Assembly (NCBI GenBank): GCA_948144175.1
Contig: CANXME010002463.1
Span: forward strand, 2,069,001 to 2,133,000
Source of the DNA: Closterium sp. NIES-65
Lineage: Eukaryota > Streptophyta > Zygnematophyceae > Desmidiales > Closteriaceae
Direction: 5' to 3'
DNA: 64,000 nucleotides
How positions within the stretch are numbered: position 1 is the first letter of the stretch; each line of letters opens with the position of its first letter. The notes below the pieces were generated by a model. It ran no database searches. It saw only the letters and a list, made by a program, of their open reading frames with translations, and was not told the DNA's origin. Shown one piece after another: positions 1 through 13,387 of the stretch. Made by a program: the position numbers and the translations under genes.

Positions 1-3000
1 TAACTTTGACTGCGACTGGACAGGCGGTGGACCCTCTAAGAGAGGAGGAAGACCAAAAACCTGCTGAAGGAGCGGAACGAAGTACGGCCGAGGCCGCGCG
101 GCGGCACCAGACACAGCAGAGACAGCACCAGCACCCTCAGCACCTCTGGCAGCACCAGCGCCAACAGCACCTCCAGCGGCAGGACCTCCAGTAGCGCCAG
201 CAGCACCCGCAGCACGACCACCACCAGGACGTACAATAGTAGTCTCAGAACCAACACCCTCAGCAGCTCCAGCTCCAGGCGGACCCGCAGGCCCAGCAGC
301 TCCGGGACCGGCGGCACCAGCACCCTCAGCGGCAGAAGAAGCGCCAGCTCCAGCAGTACGCCTCCAGCGGCGAGCAAACCACTCACGCAGCTCTTGAGGA
401 GAGAGTGGCTCCCGCCGAGACGAAACACCCGGAGAACCTCCAGGCCCAGTACCTGCCAGACGCCACAAGGGGAGGTCCAGTGGTCGCAGGCTCCACACCT
501 CCAGGCTCAGCAGCTCCAGACGCAGCACCCCCAGGCTCAGCACCCCCAGGCTCAGCACCCACGCGCGCAGCACCCTCAGAGTCAGCACCCCCAGGCTCAG
601 CACCCCCAGAGGCAGCACCCCCAGGCTCAGCACCCCCAGGCTCAGCGCCCCTAGGATCAGCACCCCCAGACTCAGCATCCCCAGAGTCAACACCCCCAGG
701 CTCAGCACCCCCAGCAGTACCAAAGTCACCAGCAACCTCGACTGGCTCGACTGCATCGACCTGGGACACACTTGAAGGGGCAGGACCCTTGAGGGGGAAG
801 GGGGTCTACAGGGGGGGGACCTGGCACAAGGAAGTGCGGCGGCGGCGGGAGGGAAGGAGTGCGGTAGGGGAAGAGGCGGTAGAAGGGGACTGACTCGTCG
901 AACGTGACGTCCTGGGAGGACAGAACACGACGAGAGGAGGGGTGGTAGAACTGCCACCCTGGGGCGTCAGGGGGGAAGCCTAGGAAGACACAGGGAGCAG
1001 CACGAGGGGACAGCTTGTCCGCAGACAGGTCACGGACAAACGCCCGAGATCCCCAGACACGGAACGCAGACGCATCGCCGACCTTCCCCGTCCACAGCAG
1101 AGCTGGAGATGTCTCCGGCCGGGAGACCCTGGGGTGAAGGTTGAGCTGATGCGCCGCGTACCGAACCGCAAACGGCCACAGAAAATGGGGGGCAGCCGCA
1201 TGCATCATGGATGTACGAGCGACGTCCATGACCATGCCAATGCGGCGCTCAGCAATCCCATTTTGCTGTGGAGAGTCCGGAAGCGTGAAGGTCTGGCGGA
1301 TGCCTCGTGCACGACAGTAGGCTCGCAGAAGGCCAGAGGAGAACTCTCAGCCTCGCTCAGAGTGCAAACGCAGAACAGGAAAGTCCGAGCCGAAGCTCCT
1401 CCTGAGCTGGAGACGAGCCGCGCGGATCCAGTCGATCAACACCTCAGTGACATCACCCTTGTTGCGCAAGGGGAAGACTGTGGTGTAACGCGAGTAGTCG
1501 TCAACCACCAGCAGGAAGTAGCGCTCGTGACCCTGTCCACGGACGCGGGCCGGGCCCCACACGTCCATGTGAAGCGTCTGCAGAGGAGCCTCTGTCGGGG
1601 GAAACTGGGAGGAGTGAGGGGCAGCCCGGAGCCACCCCTCGACACAGGGGACACAGGAAGGTCCTGGCCCCGAAGGAAGGGGAGGGAGAGACCGGGGGAG
1701 ACCAGGGACAAGGACACGGGAAGCCATGCCCCGAAGACGAGGCAAGGAGGGGTGGCCAAGACGGTGGTGCCACAAGAGAGTCTCGTGAGACAGGAGGCGA
1801 CACGAGCAGTGGGCAGACTCAGGACCAGACCTGGACGCAGCAGCAAACACCTGACCTGACATAGCTACCTGGCCAGACGCAGGGACTGGAGGAGACTCAA
1901 TGGTCAGGGTGTAGAGACTCGACCCGGGCCGACGCGAAAACGTGGCTAGGTGTCGGCCTGTGCGGGCGTCCGAGCAGTGGGTCCCCCGCTGACTCGCAGG
2001 AGTAAACTGGTGAACCCCCGCATCCTGCAGGTCAGCACCACTCACCAAGTTCGTCGAGAACGAGGGGAGGTACAGACCCGACAGGGTGCCCGAGGGGGCA
2101 GCCGGACACGGGAGGACAGTGGAGAAGTGAGACAGGACAGGACCCCCAGAGGGGTCAGCCAGGGAGACTGCAACCGGCCGACCAAGCGGCGTGAGTGTGG
2201 TGCGGTCTCGAAAGAAGGAGCGAGAAGCCCCTGAGTCAAGTGTGAAGGTGAGGGAGGCCGAAGCCGACGCAGTACCTGAGAGCGCAGCCTCACTAGTACC
2301 TGAGAGTGCAGACGCACTGGCACCTAGAGCAGTAGCCTCACAAGCACCTAGCGCAGCAGTACCAATGCCCGGGTCGGGCGGGAAACACCGGTAACAGTCA
2401 CCCTCATCACTAATAGTCACAGCATACATGGCAGCAAGGATAGCATCAAAGTCAAGATCAAAGATAGCCACGCCAGCCCTAGACAGCTCTCCCCAGCGGG
2501 GGATCTCCGTGGCCTCCGGAAACTGCTGACGCCAAGCGTCCGTCAGGCGGCCAAAACAGCGCTGGGTGGGGTGGGCACCCCCACACTCCTCACCCGCCCG
2601 GTCGCCGGTGCGAAGGACGTAGGTGCAGGGACCAAGTCCCCCACCACGCTGACGCTGCGTGTACCACTCACGGAGCTGCTGAGGGGTGGGGACGTCGCGA
2701 GAACGCTGCTGCTGCTGCTGCTACTGCTGGCGCTGACCACCCCCAGTGCCGCTCCGCTGTGAAGTGCCACTCCGACCACCTCCACCACCTCCTCCTCCAC
2801 CTCCTCCACCTCCGCCACCGCCGCCACCCCCGCCAGTACCGCCGCTGCCAAAGCCGCCTCCGCCACCACTGCTGCCACCACTAGCACCCCCACCCCTGCC
2901 ACCTCCTCCACCGCCACCCCCACTCCCTCCGCCGCCTCCACCTCCACCGCCACCGCCCCCGCTAGCCCCACCCGCTCCCTTGCCCCCCTTGCCCGTGCCA

Positions 3001-3889
3001 GGGCGACGTCTCCCGCTAGGGGCAGACGCCGCACCGACCGACTCAAGACCAACGAGGTCGGCCGTAGCGGCAGAGGCGACAGAGGGCAAGAGAGGGGAAG
3101 GAGAACACCCCTCAAAGATGGGGGCGCGGGGGTCACCTCGAGAGGCTCCTACAGCGACGATGCTCTTCTCCGCCGCTAGGAGGGCCTTCTCTAGGCTGTC
3201 GACTGTGAGAGTAGTGGGACAGACCGCAAGGAAGTGGTCCCGGACTACACGAAGGGAGTCGGGGAGGCGGGTGACTAGAAAGTAGAGAGTGATGTATATG
3301 GGGGGGGGGGGGGGTTCTCGGCGCAGAAGTCAGCAGGAAGCGCAGCGCGGTAGCGGGTGTCACTAGTGCGGAGATGCGTAATGAGATCAGCGACTGTGGG
3401 AAAGGCGGCAAGGTCAGGGAAGAGGAAGGGTAGCATGAGGCGGCTCAGTGCAGCAGTGGCAAGGGAGGAGTAGCGCGCAACTACAGCGTCGTACAAGGTC
3501 TGAGCACTCTTGTACTGACTAAAGTGCGCACGCTCAGAGGTAGGGAGGTGGCGACGCACAACAAGACGTGCAGCAGCATCGCGCGTAGCCCACTGGGAGC
3601 AAACAGTAGGGTCAGCATCAGCAGCAGGGGCAGGGGAAGCGCCAGAGGTAAGGTCAAAGAGAGAGAGGCCGTCTGCCTATCGCACTATAAGAACAGCTGG
3701 AGGTCATCTACCCAGACCTCAAAGTCAATGGCCCGACCCTCAGCGTCAAAAGCGAGGACACTGGGGGTAGCCATGACGACAGACGCCTAGCAGTGCAAGT
3801 AGTAGGGTGAGGGCAGCGTAGTGAAAAAGAAGGCTCTGTGCTCACCAGACTGGGCAGAACGGGCCGTATGGAAGTAGGGCAGCTCAGAG

Positions 3890-4570
3890 GCCGGTGGCTC
3901 GGCTGCGGGGCGGCTCGGCTGCTCGCCGGCTCGGCTGCTGGGTGGCTCGGCGGCTCGGCGGCTCAGCGGCTGGGCGACCCGGCGGTCGGGCGGCGGGTGG
4001 GCCGCAGGTAGGGCGGCGGGAGTGTCGCAGGTAGGGCGTCTGGCGGGCCGCTGAGTAGGGCGGCGGGGCCGTGACGTAGTATGGCGGGGCCGTCGAGTAG
4101 GGCGGCGGGGGCCGCAAAGTAGGGCGGCGGGGCCGTCGATGTAGGGTAGGGCGGCGGGGTCCGCAACGTAGGGCGGCGGGGCCGCGAAGTAGGGTAGGGC
4201 GGCGGGGCCTCGACGTAGGGCGGCGGGGCCGTCAAAGTAGGGCGGCGGGGCTGCAACGTAGGGCGGCGGGGCCGTCGAAGTAGGGCGGCGGGGCCGCGAC
4301 GTAGGGCGGCGGCGCCGTCGAAGGGTAGGGCGGCGGGGCCGCGACGTAGGATAGGGCGGCAGGGCCGCGACGTAGGGCGGCGGGGCCGTCGAAGTAGGGC
4401 GGCTGGGCCGCGACGTAGGGCGGCGGGGCCGTCGAAGTAGGGCGGCGGGGCCGCGACTTAGGGCGGCGGTGCCGTCGAAGGGTAGGGCGGCGGGGCCGCG
4501 ACGTAGGGCGGCGGGGCCGCTAGAGTAGGGCGGCGGGGCCGCGACCGAAAGGCGGCGCGACGGGCCGCTG

Positions 4571-4603
<33 letters not shown>

Positions 4604-4605
4604 GA
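3890..4605 (-). repeat. GC-rich tandem array in the copia-1 leader
   Basis: Imperfect tandem units built on GGCGGCGGGGCC with GTCGAAGTAGG or GCGACGTAGG joints fill the space between the primer site and gag. A pure G run of about 35 bases follows near 4567-4602. The frames look open on the minus strand only because the repeat lacks stops; this is not a gene. Confidence 0.85.
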
Positions 4606-4698
4606 CACGACGGGTCGCTAAAAAAAAACGCGCGCCTCGGGGCGTGCTTCGGTGGGCCCAAGAAACAGTCCCTAGGAGGGGGACCTGCTCTGATTCCA

Positions 4699-4812
4699 TG
4701 TGAGAATGAGAATGAATGAACTAAGAATGAAGTGATACAAACATGCAACCCTTGAAATGTGTACCCCATATAGGCTACCCCACTATAGCCTACACAATAG
4801 TATAATTTGACA
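4699..4812 (-). repeat. 5' LTR of copia-1
   Basis: A 114-bp segment that starts TG and ends CA and is similar in layout to the LTRs of copia-2 and copia-3, sharing the GTACCCCATATAGGCTACCC-like core. The sequence just outside its left end matches a tRNA-Met-type primer binding site (minus strand begins TGGAATCAGAGC). The partner LTR is outside the window, so the ends are judged from the TG...CA termini, the primer site and the sharp loss of gypsy-1 coding sequence at 4813. Confidence 0.75.
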
Positions 4813-7800
4813 GTATGTTGAAGATATTGCAAGCTTTGTCCCCAAAAGTCCCATGAGCTCCTTCCAGAACTTACTCGTGAATTTTGGGTCTCTGTCTGAG
4901 ATGAGTGTAGCGGGGATGCCGTGGATGGTGATGATGCGGTCGAAGAAGAGGCGAGCAGCTGCTTCAGCTGTAGCTGTGGCGTTGGTCGGTATGAAGTGAC
5001 CCATTTTGGAGAACTTATCGATGACTACGAGGATGGAATCGTGCCCTCGTGAGGTCGAAGGAAGTCCTGTGATAAAGTCGAGGCTAACGACCTGCCATGG
5101 CTGCTCCGGTACGGGTAGAGGCTGAAGTAACCCTGCTTTTTTCTGCTTGCTACTCTTCATCCGCTGGCACGTGTCGCAAGAGGTGACGAACTGCTGCACG
5201 TCTGCTGCCATCCCGGGCCAGTAGTAATACTTCGCTATCCCTGTTAACGTCTTGTTGCTCCCGAAATGTCCCGCGTAAGGTACGTCGTGAAACTCCTCCA
5301 ATAGGATCCACCGTAGCGGGGCGTAATTCGGTACCCAAATCTTTCCATGAACCCTTCCTTACCGCTAGGTCTTTCTCCCATCGTAACAGCTTCTTCGTCT
5401 GTGCTGTAGCGATCTCTGCGTCCACGGAGTACCCATGTTGGAATAGACCCTTGAGTAGAGGGTTCATCCCATCGAGCTGGATGTCTGCTACATGTCCGGG
5501 GCGGCTCAATGCGTCTGCTTTGTTGTGTAGCCCGGGCTTGTAGACGATGTCGTAGTGGAAGTGAGTGTCCAGGAAGTCCACCCACCGCACCTGTCGTCGT
5601 GAGAGCGTCGGCTGCGACTTCAGATATTTGAGACTGCAGTGGTCAGTATAGACTGTAGTCTTGGCTCCCTCTAGGTAACACCTCCACGCCTTGAAGGCTA
5701 TGACTATCGCTAAGGCTTCCTTATCGTGAATGGGGTGGTTTAGTTCTGCTCTATGTAGTTTCTTACTGAGGTAGGCGATAGGCTGCAAACCGCGTCCATG
5801 ATCCTGCATCAGTACTGCTCTGACTGCCTGGTCACTCGCATCTGCTTCCACCACGTAGTCCTTGTCTGGATCCGGTAAGTTGAGTACTGGCGCTGTAGTT
5901 AGTGCTGTCTGTAGCTGCTCCATGGCTTGCTGATGAGGGGTATCCCATTTGTAGGGCGTATCCTTTTTCAGTAGGTCGGTCAGTGGCGCTGCTATCTTAG
6001 CGTACTGCGGCACGAACCTGTTGTAGTAGTTGTCGAAGCCTAGGAACTGCTGCAACTCCTTCACGTTCTCCGGTACTTTCCACTTCTTGACGGCTTCGAT
6101 TTTCCGCGGGTCCACGTGTACGCCCTCGGCACTCACCATGTGCCCGAGAAACTGCACCTTCTTCAGGGCGAAATCGCTCTTCGACAGCTTCACGTAGAAC
6201 TTGTTGTTCTGCAGGATCTCGAACACCTTCCGTAGATGCTCCACGTGCTCCTTCATGTTCTTGGAGTAGATGAGAATGTCGTCCAAGTACACCACCACGC
6301 ATTCGTCCAGCAGGGGTCGTAGGATGTGATTCATCTCTGCCTGAAACGTTGCTGGTGCGTTGCAGAGTCCGAACGGCATCACCAAGTATTCGTAGGAGCC
6401 GTATCTGGTACGGAACGCCGTCTTGTGGATCGAGTTGTCCGCCATCTTAATCTGCCAGAAACCCGACCGTAGGTCCAGCTTCGAGAAGACTGTTGCTCCA
6501 CGCAGTTGATCGAGTAGATTGTCTATGCGCGGTATGGGATATTTGTTTTTTACTGTCTGTTTGTTCAGTGTGCGGTAGTCGATGCACATCCGTAGACTGC
6601 CGTCTGGTTTTGGAGTGAAGAGAACTGGTGCACCGTAGGGAGAGGTGGATGGGCGGATCAGTTGTCTGTCCAGTAGATACTCTATCTGTTTTTTCATGTC
6701 TGTCAGTTCAGTCAGACTCAGTCGGTATGGTGCACGTGAGACGGGTTTCGCACCTGGTTCCTCCACGATCTCGTGCTCGTAGGTGCGTGCTGGAGGTACG
6801 CCTGCACGTAGGTTGTCGGGCATTATATCCTTGTACTGCTCCAAGACCTCCTTTACTACTGCAGGGAGCTCGGAACTCGGCTTCTCCTCCTCTGCTGCTG
6901 TCATGACCAGTGCTAGGTAACCCGTGTTACTCTCGCTCACCGTCTGTTCGAACCGTGCCAGTGTCGTTTCAGGTACATCCCCTGTATCCGTCCAGCTTCG
7001 CAGTGCTATCCGCTTCCCGTTGTTGTAGATGCACACCTTGCTGTTGACCCAATCGATCTTGGGGTTGAACCGCTTCAGAAAATCTCGCCCCAAGATGAAA
7101 TCTAATCCTTTGATATTGGTGACTGGTAGCTTCGGCTTCCACCTTAACGCACCTATATGCAGCTGCAGTGATACTTCGCCGTGGATAGGAAGCTTTGTAC
7201 CGTCCACCGTGGTTGCTGAAAACTGGGTCTCTTCCGCCTTCTCTCCACTTTTCTCCAATGCTCCGCGGTCACACACCGAGTGAGATGCACCGCTATCCAC
7301 CATTGCCTGGAGGCGTTGCCCATTGCATAACACCTCGAGGAGTAGTGGTTTCTGCTGCGCTGAGTAGCCAAAGAGGGTCTCGTTAATAGGATCATAGGGT
7401 ACATCAAACTTAATACCTTCCCTTTTTCCTATACCGGACTCAGCGCTTTCCAACTTCACCTGGGGGGTAGGAGGATTTTTCTGAGGCTTGTATAATTTCT
7501 CCTGAGCCTGGATGTCTCCTCTAGGCCTTGGCAGCTGTGTAGGCTTCACCTTGTGGGCAACGGGGAGCCTTAACACTGTGCTACGGGGAGAGAATATTAA
7601 CTCCACGGAACGCACGACCCTTTTCTACGCTCCGTAGTACTTTGCCCAACTTCTCAGGTACCTGAATAATTTCTGAAGGCTTTTTCTTGGCCTCTACACC
7701 TCCCCTGAAAACCACAAGAAGCAATATTCTTCGTTAGAGCATCTTTTTAGGATACTTTTAACAAATTCTTACTTTCGTGGGTGTTCGGCTGGAGTTTCCC

Positions 7801-9132
7801 GGCCGGTGCAGGGTCTTTTTTCGCGAAGCCTCCATTCGCCTCGGTGATTTCCCCTGATGCCAGCCGGTCGTGACGTTTTAAATTTGCGCCATCATTTTCT
7901 CCTTTTTTCACCTGCTCCGAAGTCGCCACGTTGTCGCCCTTTCCTCCTTTTCGAATCTTTACGCGATCGCCAGGTCGATCCGCGGCTACTCGCGATTCCC
8001 GTTTTTTTACTTTGGGGGTGCTCCACTGTTTCTGTCCCGGAGTGCCGCACGTGCTTTCTTCATTTTGTAGCACGACAAAAACTGATGTCCTGTTGCGACG
8101 CAAAATTCGCATTTTGTCGGCTGTTGCTTCGCGCCGTATTTGTCGATATCCATCGGTTCGGCGAACGTGGGGGGTGCCGATCGCTCCGTGCCGAATGTAC
8201 GGTTCGGCGTGAAGCGTCGTGTTTCGGGTTGACCTCGAGTCAAGCGCGTCGTATCACTCGGCAGCACGCACGATGTCTCTATAGCTGTTGTAATTCGCCG
8301 CAATCACCTGCCGCCGAATCTCCATTTATAATCCTTCGGTGTACGCCTGGATTTTTTCGCCTTTGGTCAGGTCGGTGATGCGGTTGAACAGTAACTCCAT
8401 CTGCTGCGTGTACTGTGTTACACTACTGTATTGCTTGTGTCGCAGTATCTGTTGCCGCGCCATGTAGGTTGTATTAATTGGTTCGAAACGCTCGATTAAA
8501 TCTGCCCAAAATCGCTGCCACGTTTTCTCCCCGCGGGCTACGTCGGTGTAGTAAATCCATTCGAGAGCCGGTCCACGTAATAGTGTCGCTGCGAGCCGAA
8601 TTCTTGCTGCGTCGTCTTGCGGGGTCGAACAGCCAATGGGCTCGAAGTAAATTTCGAGGGTGGCCACGAATCGCCGGACGTCGGATCCCTTCGCGCTTGG
8701 ATCGAACGCCTCTGGGAGCCTCGGTCGTGCTGCTTCGAGGTTCGGCGACAGTGGTGTCATTGGTCCGTGAAATGTCGGTGTCGCCACTGCTGCTGGAGTT
8801 ATCGGTGCTGCAGTTGCTGCGGTCGCTGCTGCTGCGGTGGCGAACCCTGGTTGGCTTGTCAGAAAAGCCTCGAGTCGACAAAGCGTCGCCTGCGTCTGCT
8901 CCATGTCGGTGCGGAGGCTCGCGATGTCGCTCGTAGTCGCGTAGTTGTCGCCTTGGCCCTCCATGCCTGACATCAACGCGTCTGAAAAAACCGAATCGAG
9001 GGGGAGCGAAAAACCAGAACCGATTTTACGTACCCGAAAACGATGTTTTACTGTGTCGCCCCCGCGGTTTTTTTAAGACTGGTTTTTAGCGGTCGAAAGA
9101 ACTTCGCGTGTAAACAGGCTCTGATTACCAAG

Positions 9133-9491
9133 TGTGAGGATCTAGGATCGAGCTCAGAAAAGAGAATGAGATTTGAGTCGAATTGAATGATCACCTGGGT
9201 ACAACACGAAGCTATATATAGGCTCGACACAAGGCCCCGTAACGAGGTGTTACGCGAAGGTTCCGCGGGTCGAGTAGCGTCCCGAATAGACCCTTACCAA
9301 ATTCGGTAGAAGGCAATTCGGTGGCAACCGAAAAGGCCAGAATTCGGTGCACGTAACCTAGCTCGGTGCTATAACCATGATAAAATATAGGAAAGCACCT
9401 AGCCTAGGAAATCAAGCAATTCATGCATTCATATGATTATCCTATGCTAGAAATAGCATGATAAAGTAAAGGCAAGCAAGCATAGCTGGCA
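9133..9491 (-). repeat. 5' LTR of gypsy-1 (inferred limits)
   Basis: An AT-richer non-coding block next to the tRNA-Met-type primer site. On the minus strand it would run from TGCCAGCTATGC to CCTCACA, giving TG...CA ends, and it contains a TATATATA box at 9214-9221 in a sensible position. The second LTR is off the window, so the limits cannot be confirmed here. Confidence 0.55.
9214..9221 (-). promoter_or_regulatory. TATA box in the gypsy-1 LTR
   Basis: TATATATA followed downstream on the minus strand by AGCTTCG. It lies about 80 bp before the inferred end of the LTR, as expected for the U3/R promoter of an LTR element. Activity is not shown by sequence alone. Confidence 0.45.
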
Positions 9492-9495
9492 TAAG

Positions 9496-9622
9496 TGACG
9501 AGAAGTGAGGATGGATGAACTATGAAAGAGTTGGGTACAAGTACTAACCCTAATTGGGTTGTACCCCAAATGGGCTACCCCACTACAACCTACACAAATG
9601 TATAAGCTATAATGTTCTAACA
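9496..9622 (-). repeat. 3' LTR of copia-2
   Basis: A 127-bp direct repeat of 19341-19467 with 5 mismatches and no length change. It begins TGACGAGAAGTG and ends AACA on the plus strand and is flanked on its left by the target duplication ATAAG. A short G-rich polypurine tract adjoins it at 9623-9632 (minus strand ATGGGGGTG). Confidence 0.93.
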
Positions 9623-12600
9623 CACCCCCATAGGCAAAGTGGGGGAGAACAAGTGGTCAAAAGACCAGTTAAGCAAAGCAAAGCAAGCTCAGGGTGGATC
9701 ACAAAATCAACACATAGTATGAGCACAAGAGCAGGGCCACAAGGCCAAATCACATGCAAGAACATATATATAAAGGTAAAACAAGCAAGGGCAGGTATAG
9801 AAATATTACAGTACGAACAATATCAAGAAGTGAGCAAGTGAGGCCAGGTAGGCACAAGACCTAGTACAGTACAGAAACGCTGATGATCACAAGGCGGAAG
9901 GGCCTTGGTGAAAATATCAGCAGTTTTGGCCTCAAGAGGCCACGTAGGTGAGGCAGAGCTGACCACACTGCTGCAGCTCACAAGCAAGGAAGTAGCGGAG
10001 AGCAATGTGCTTTGTTCTGTGCTCCAGTCTGTGCTCCCGACACAAGGCCAGCATGGCCTTGTTGTCTACGTACAGAACTGGAGGAGAACGAGGCGGCTCT
10101 CCTAGGTCACTCAGAAGGTAGGTGAGCCAGCGTAGCTCCTGTCGACCCATGGCCCCTGCGTAGATCTCAGCCGCACAGCTGGAGCCGAGAACAGAGGACG
10201 AGCGGGTAGACCGCCAGGATGTGTCTCCCAGGAACAACATAGCGTGCCAAGATGCTAAGAGGGTATGCAAGGTCAGGTCGTGTGCATGTCATCAGGTACA
10301 TGAGGCAGTCAACAAGCTCTGGGTATGGGCCACTCGACTCTACGAACTCATCCGAAGGCAGAGCTGAGAGCGAGTGGCACGTAGACAGAGGAGTGGCCTG
10401 AGGCGAGGAGTACGTGAAGCGGAAGCGCTGAAGGACCTGCTGCACCATGTGTGACTGAGTCAGGGTAATGGTGCGCTGTGCTCTATCCAGGGTGATCTGC
10501 AAGCCAAGGTAGCTGCGTAGTTCACCCAGGTCTGTGCACGTGTGTCTCCTCTGCAGCTCGGACTTCACGTGGGCGAGTCCAGCAGTGTCAGCAGTGGCAA
10601 AGACCAAGTCGTCGACGTACACGAGGATGTAGAACGGCGGCAAAGAGGTGTCGGTGCGTAGAAATAGCGACGGGTCGGCAGTAGAAGGAGCAAACCCAAG
10701 AGCCGCAAGTGTAGTCCTCAGTGTGTCGTGCCACTCACGGGGCGCCTGGCGGAGACCGTAGACTGGCCGCCGGAGGCTCCACTGGGTACCAGGAGAAAAC
10801 GACCCAGTGAAGCCAGGTGGGCGGCGCAGCCAGATCTCCTCGTGCAGGCTGCCCTGCAGGAAAGCAGTGCTGAAGTCAAGAGAGTGAAGCTCGTAGTCGC
10901 GCTGAGCGGCTATGTGCAGCAGCACCCAAAGAGTGGTCATCTTCGGGGTGGGAGAGAAGATCTGAAAGTAGTCAACTCCCTGCCGCTGACTGAATCCTCA
11001 AGCCACTTAACGCGCCTTGAAGACAGGCGGAGAGCCAGGCGGCCGCTTCACCCTGAAGATCCACATCCCATTGACGATGTTCGCCCCAGGTGGGGGAACC
11101 TCGTCGACGTAGGTGCCTGTGGACTTCCAAGAAGCCATCTCTGCGTCCATGGCTGACTGCCACTGAGAGGAGTAGGGACCCTCGATCGCCTCAGCGTACG
11201 ATCGAGGAGTCGGGATGTCTGGTGCATCCGGGTCTCCCTCAGGGGCAATCAGCATGGACACGAGATGGGGCAAAGCAGCTGCAAAGCACTGGAACTCCTC
11301 CTGCCTGTCCTCAAGGACGTCCGTGCTAAGAGCACACTCACCCCCGACGGACGGAGGACAGACAGACTCAGACTCAGCAACAAGACTGGCAGCGTAGTCT
11401 AAACGACAGCGAGCAGCGAAGTCGACAAGCTCAGCAACTAAAGCAGACACAACAGTGGACTCAAAGGTAGGGTCAGTGACAACAGTAGCAAGAAGGCGCG
11501 TGACCGAAGGACTAGCAGCACCGAAGGGAGTCAGACTCCGAGTCAGCAAGAGAAGGAAGAGAGGACTCTGGAGGAGACGGCAAAGGGACACGCAGAGGAG
11601 CAGTGGACGGACGCAGTGCCATCTGGTGTGTGCCGGGGACCACAGGAGGACGCGGACGCGCAGCACGACGACTAGTGCGAGCAGCACGAACAGGCGACGC
11701 AGCACGAGACGCAGGCTCACGATGCTCAGCAAGACCTCCAGTAGGAACAATGTAGGGAGAAGGAGCAGATAGCGGGGAGGCAGGCTGTAACAGGGACTGC
11801 GACTGGACAGGCTGTGGACACTCTAAGGGAGGAGCAGGACCAGGAGAGGGCGGGAGACCAAGAACCTGCTCCAGGAGCGGAACGAAGTACGGCCTCGGCC
11901 GCTCAGCGCCTCCAGAACCAGCACGGACGGCACCGGTACCCCCAGCGCCAGCAGAACCTCCAGCTCCAACAGCGCCAACCCCAGTACCCTCAGAAGCACC
12001 AGCGCCAGCAGCACCGCCAGCGCCAACACCCCCAGCAGCTCCAGCTCCAGCAGCACCAACTCCAGTAGGACCGTCAGCACCAGCTGCCTCAGCAGCACGC
12101 CCAGACGCTCCAGCACCAGTAGAAACACCACTGCCAACACCCCCAGCAGCTCCACCTCCAGCAGCACCAGCACCGACAGCAGCTCCAGCAGCACCTCCGG
12201 ACTCAGCAGCACGTCTCCAGCGGCGGGCAAACCACTCGCGCAGCTCCTGTGGAGAGAGCGGCTCCCGCCTCGACGAAGCACCACCGGCGGCCACACGAGC
12301 AGACCCAGCACCCCTAGGCTCTGCACCCCTAGGCTCAGCACCCACAGACTCAGCACCCCCAGTCTCAGCACCCCCAGACTCAGCACCCCCAGACCCGGCA
12401 CACGCAGACCCGGCACCCGCATGCTCAGCACCTCTAGCAGCACTAGAGTCAACAGCTACCTCGATAGGCTCGACTGCGTCTACCTGGGACACACCTGAAG
12501 GGGCAAGACCTCTGAGGAGGGAGGGGGGTCTACCTGGGTAGCACCTGGCGCAAGGAAAAGCGGCGGCCGGGGGAGGGGCGCAGTGCGGTAGGGGAAGAGA

Positions 12601-13387
12601 TGGTAGTAAGGCACCGACTCGTCAAAGGTGACGTCCTGGGAGGACAGAACACGGCGCGTGGTGGGGTGGTAAAACCGCCAGCTAGGCGCGTCGGGGGGGA
12701 AGCTAAGGAAGACGTAAGGAACAGCACGGGGGGACAGCTTGTCCGCAGACAAGTCGCGGACAAACGCCCGAGATCCCCAGACTCGAAACGCAAACGCGTC
12801 GCCTAGCCTTCCCTGTCCACCGCAGGGCGGGGGGGGTCTCTGGCAAGGAGACCCGGGGCTGAAGGTTGAGCTGATGCGCGGCGTACTGAACCGCAAACGG
12901 CCACAGAAAAATGGGGGGCAGCCGCATGCATCATGGACGTACGAGCGACGTCCATGACCATGCCAATGCGGCGCTCAGCAATCCCATTTTTCTGTGGAGA
13001 GGCCGGAAGCGTGAAGATCTGGCGGATGCCCTGTGCACGACAGAAGGCTCCCAGACGGGCAAAGGAAAACTCCCCGCCTCTGTCGGAGTGCAGACGCAGA
13101 ACAGGAAAGTCCGAGCCGAAACTCTCTCTGAGCTGGAGACGAGCTGCTCGGATCCTAGTCGATCAACACCTCAGTGACGTCCCCCTTGCTGCGCAAGGGG
13201 AAGACTGTGGTGTAACGCGAGTAGTCGTCAACCACCAGCAGAAAGTACCGCTCTCGCTCGTGCCCACTGACGCGGGCTGGGCCCCACACGTCCATGTGGA
13301 GAGTCTGCAGTGGAGCCTCTGTCGGAGGAAACTCGGAGGAGTGAGGGGCGGCGCACTGTCGCCCCTCGACGCAGGGGACGCAGGTAG

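Larger units (their letters stand above)
1..4812 (-). mobile_element. Ty1/copia retrotransposon copia-1 (5' part, cut by window edge)
   Basis: This is a broken copia-type fossil, read right to left. Its parts are: 5' LTR 4699-4812; primer site resembling the tRNA-Met type at 4685-4698; GC-rich tandem leader about 3890-4610; gag from about 3774 (starting MATPSVLAFDAEG) with a very Gly-rich stretch about 2760-2970; protease signature LDSGASRSFF about 2235; GAG-pre-integrase WHHRLGHPS about 1780; integrase HMDVWGP and VDDYSRYTTVFPL about 1560-1480, continuing to about 800; then a long Gly/Ala/Glu/Pro-rich linker to the window edge. Reverse transcriptase, RNase H and the 3' LTR lie outside the window. 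The coding region has a handful of breaks. It is inserted in the integrase of gypsy-1, whose coding sequence stops exactly at the LTR edge at 4813. Confidence 0.9.
4813..9491 (-). mobile_element. Ty3/gypsy retrotransposon gypsy-1
   Basis: A broken fossil on the minus strand. Parts from the right: 5' LTR about 9133-9491; primer site about 9117-9130 (minus strand TGGTAATCAGAGCC, tRNA-Met type); gag about 8976-8330; a CCHC-like knuckle (CEFCVATGHQFLSC) about 8180-8090; aspartic protease ([11 protein letters not shown]) about 7300; reverse transcriptase with YLDDILIYS about 6290-6260; RNase H about 5850-5600; integrase with the zinc-binding part about 5290-5150 and the catalytic core down to 4813. 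The long block 5150-7615 is still open. About three breaks are visible overall. Copia-1 interrupts the integrase core after the ISSTY motif, so the 3' end lies outside the window. The LTR sits against gypsy-2 gag, so this element landed in gypsy-2. Confidence 0.88.

Noticed and set aside
2746-3285. Plus-strand proline-rich open frame, and the similar one at 28231-28758
   Set aside because: They are reverse readings of the Gly-rich gag segments of copia-1 and copia-3.
3787-4608. Minus-strand Pro/Arg-rich open frame of 273 codons
   Set aside because: It is the tandem leader array of copia-1; repeats without stops produce open frames in several phases.
9360-9490. Remaining gag N-terminus of gypsy-2 just left of copia-2
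   Set aside because: The segment is AT-rich, non-coding and continuous with the gypsy-1 LTR, so the gag N-terminus must lie beyond gypsy-1.
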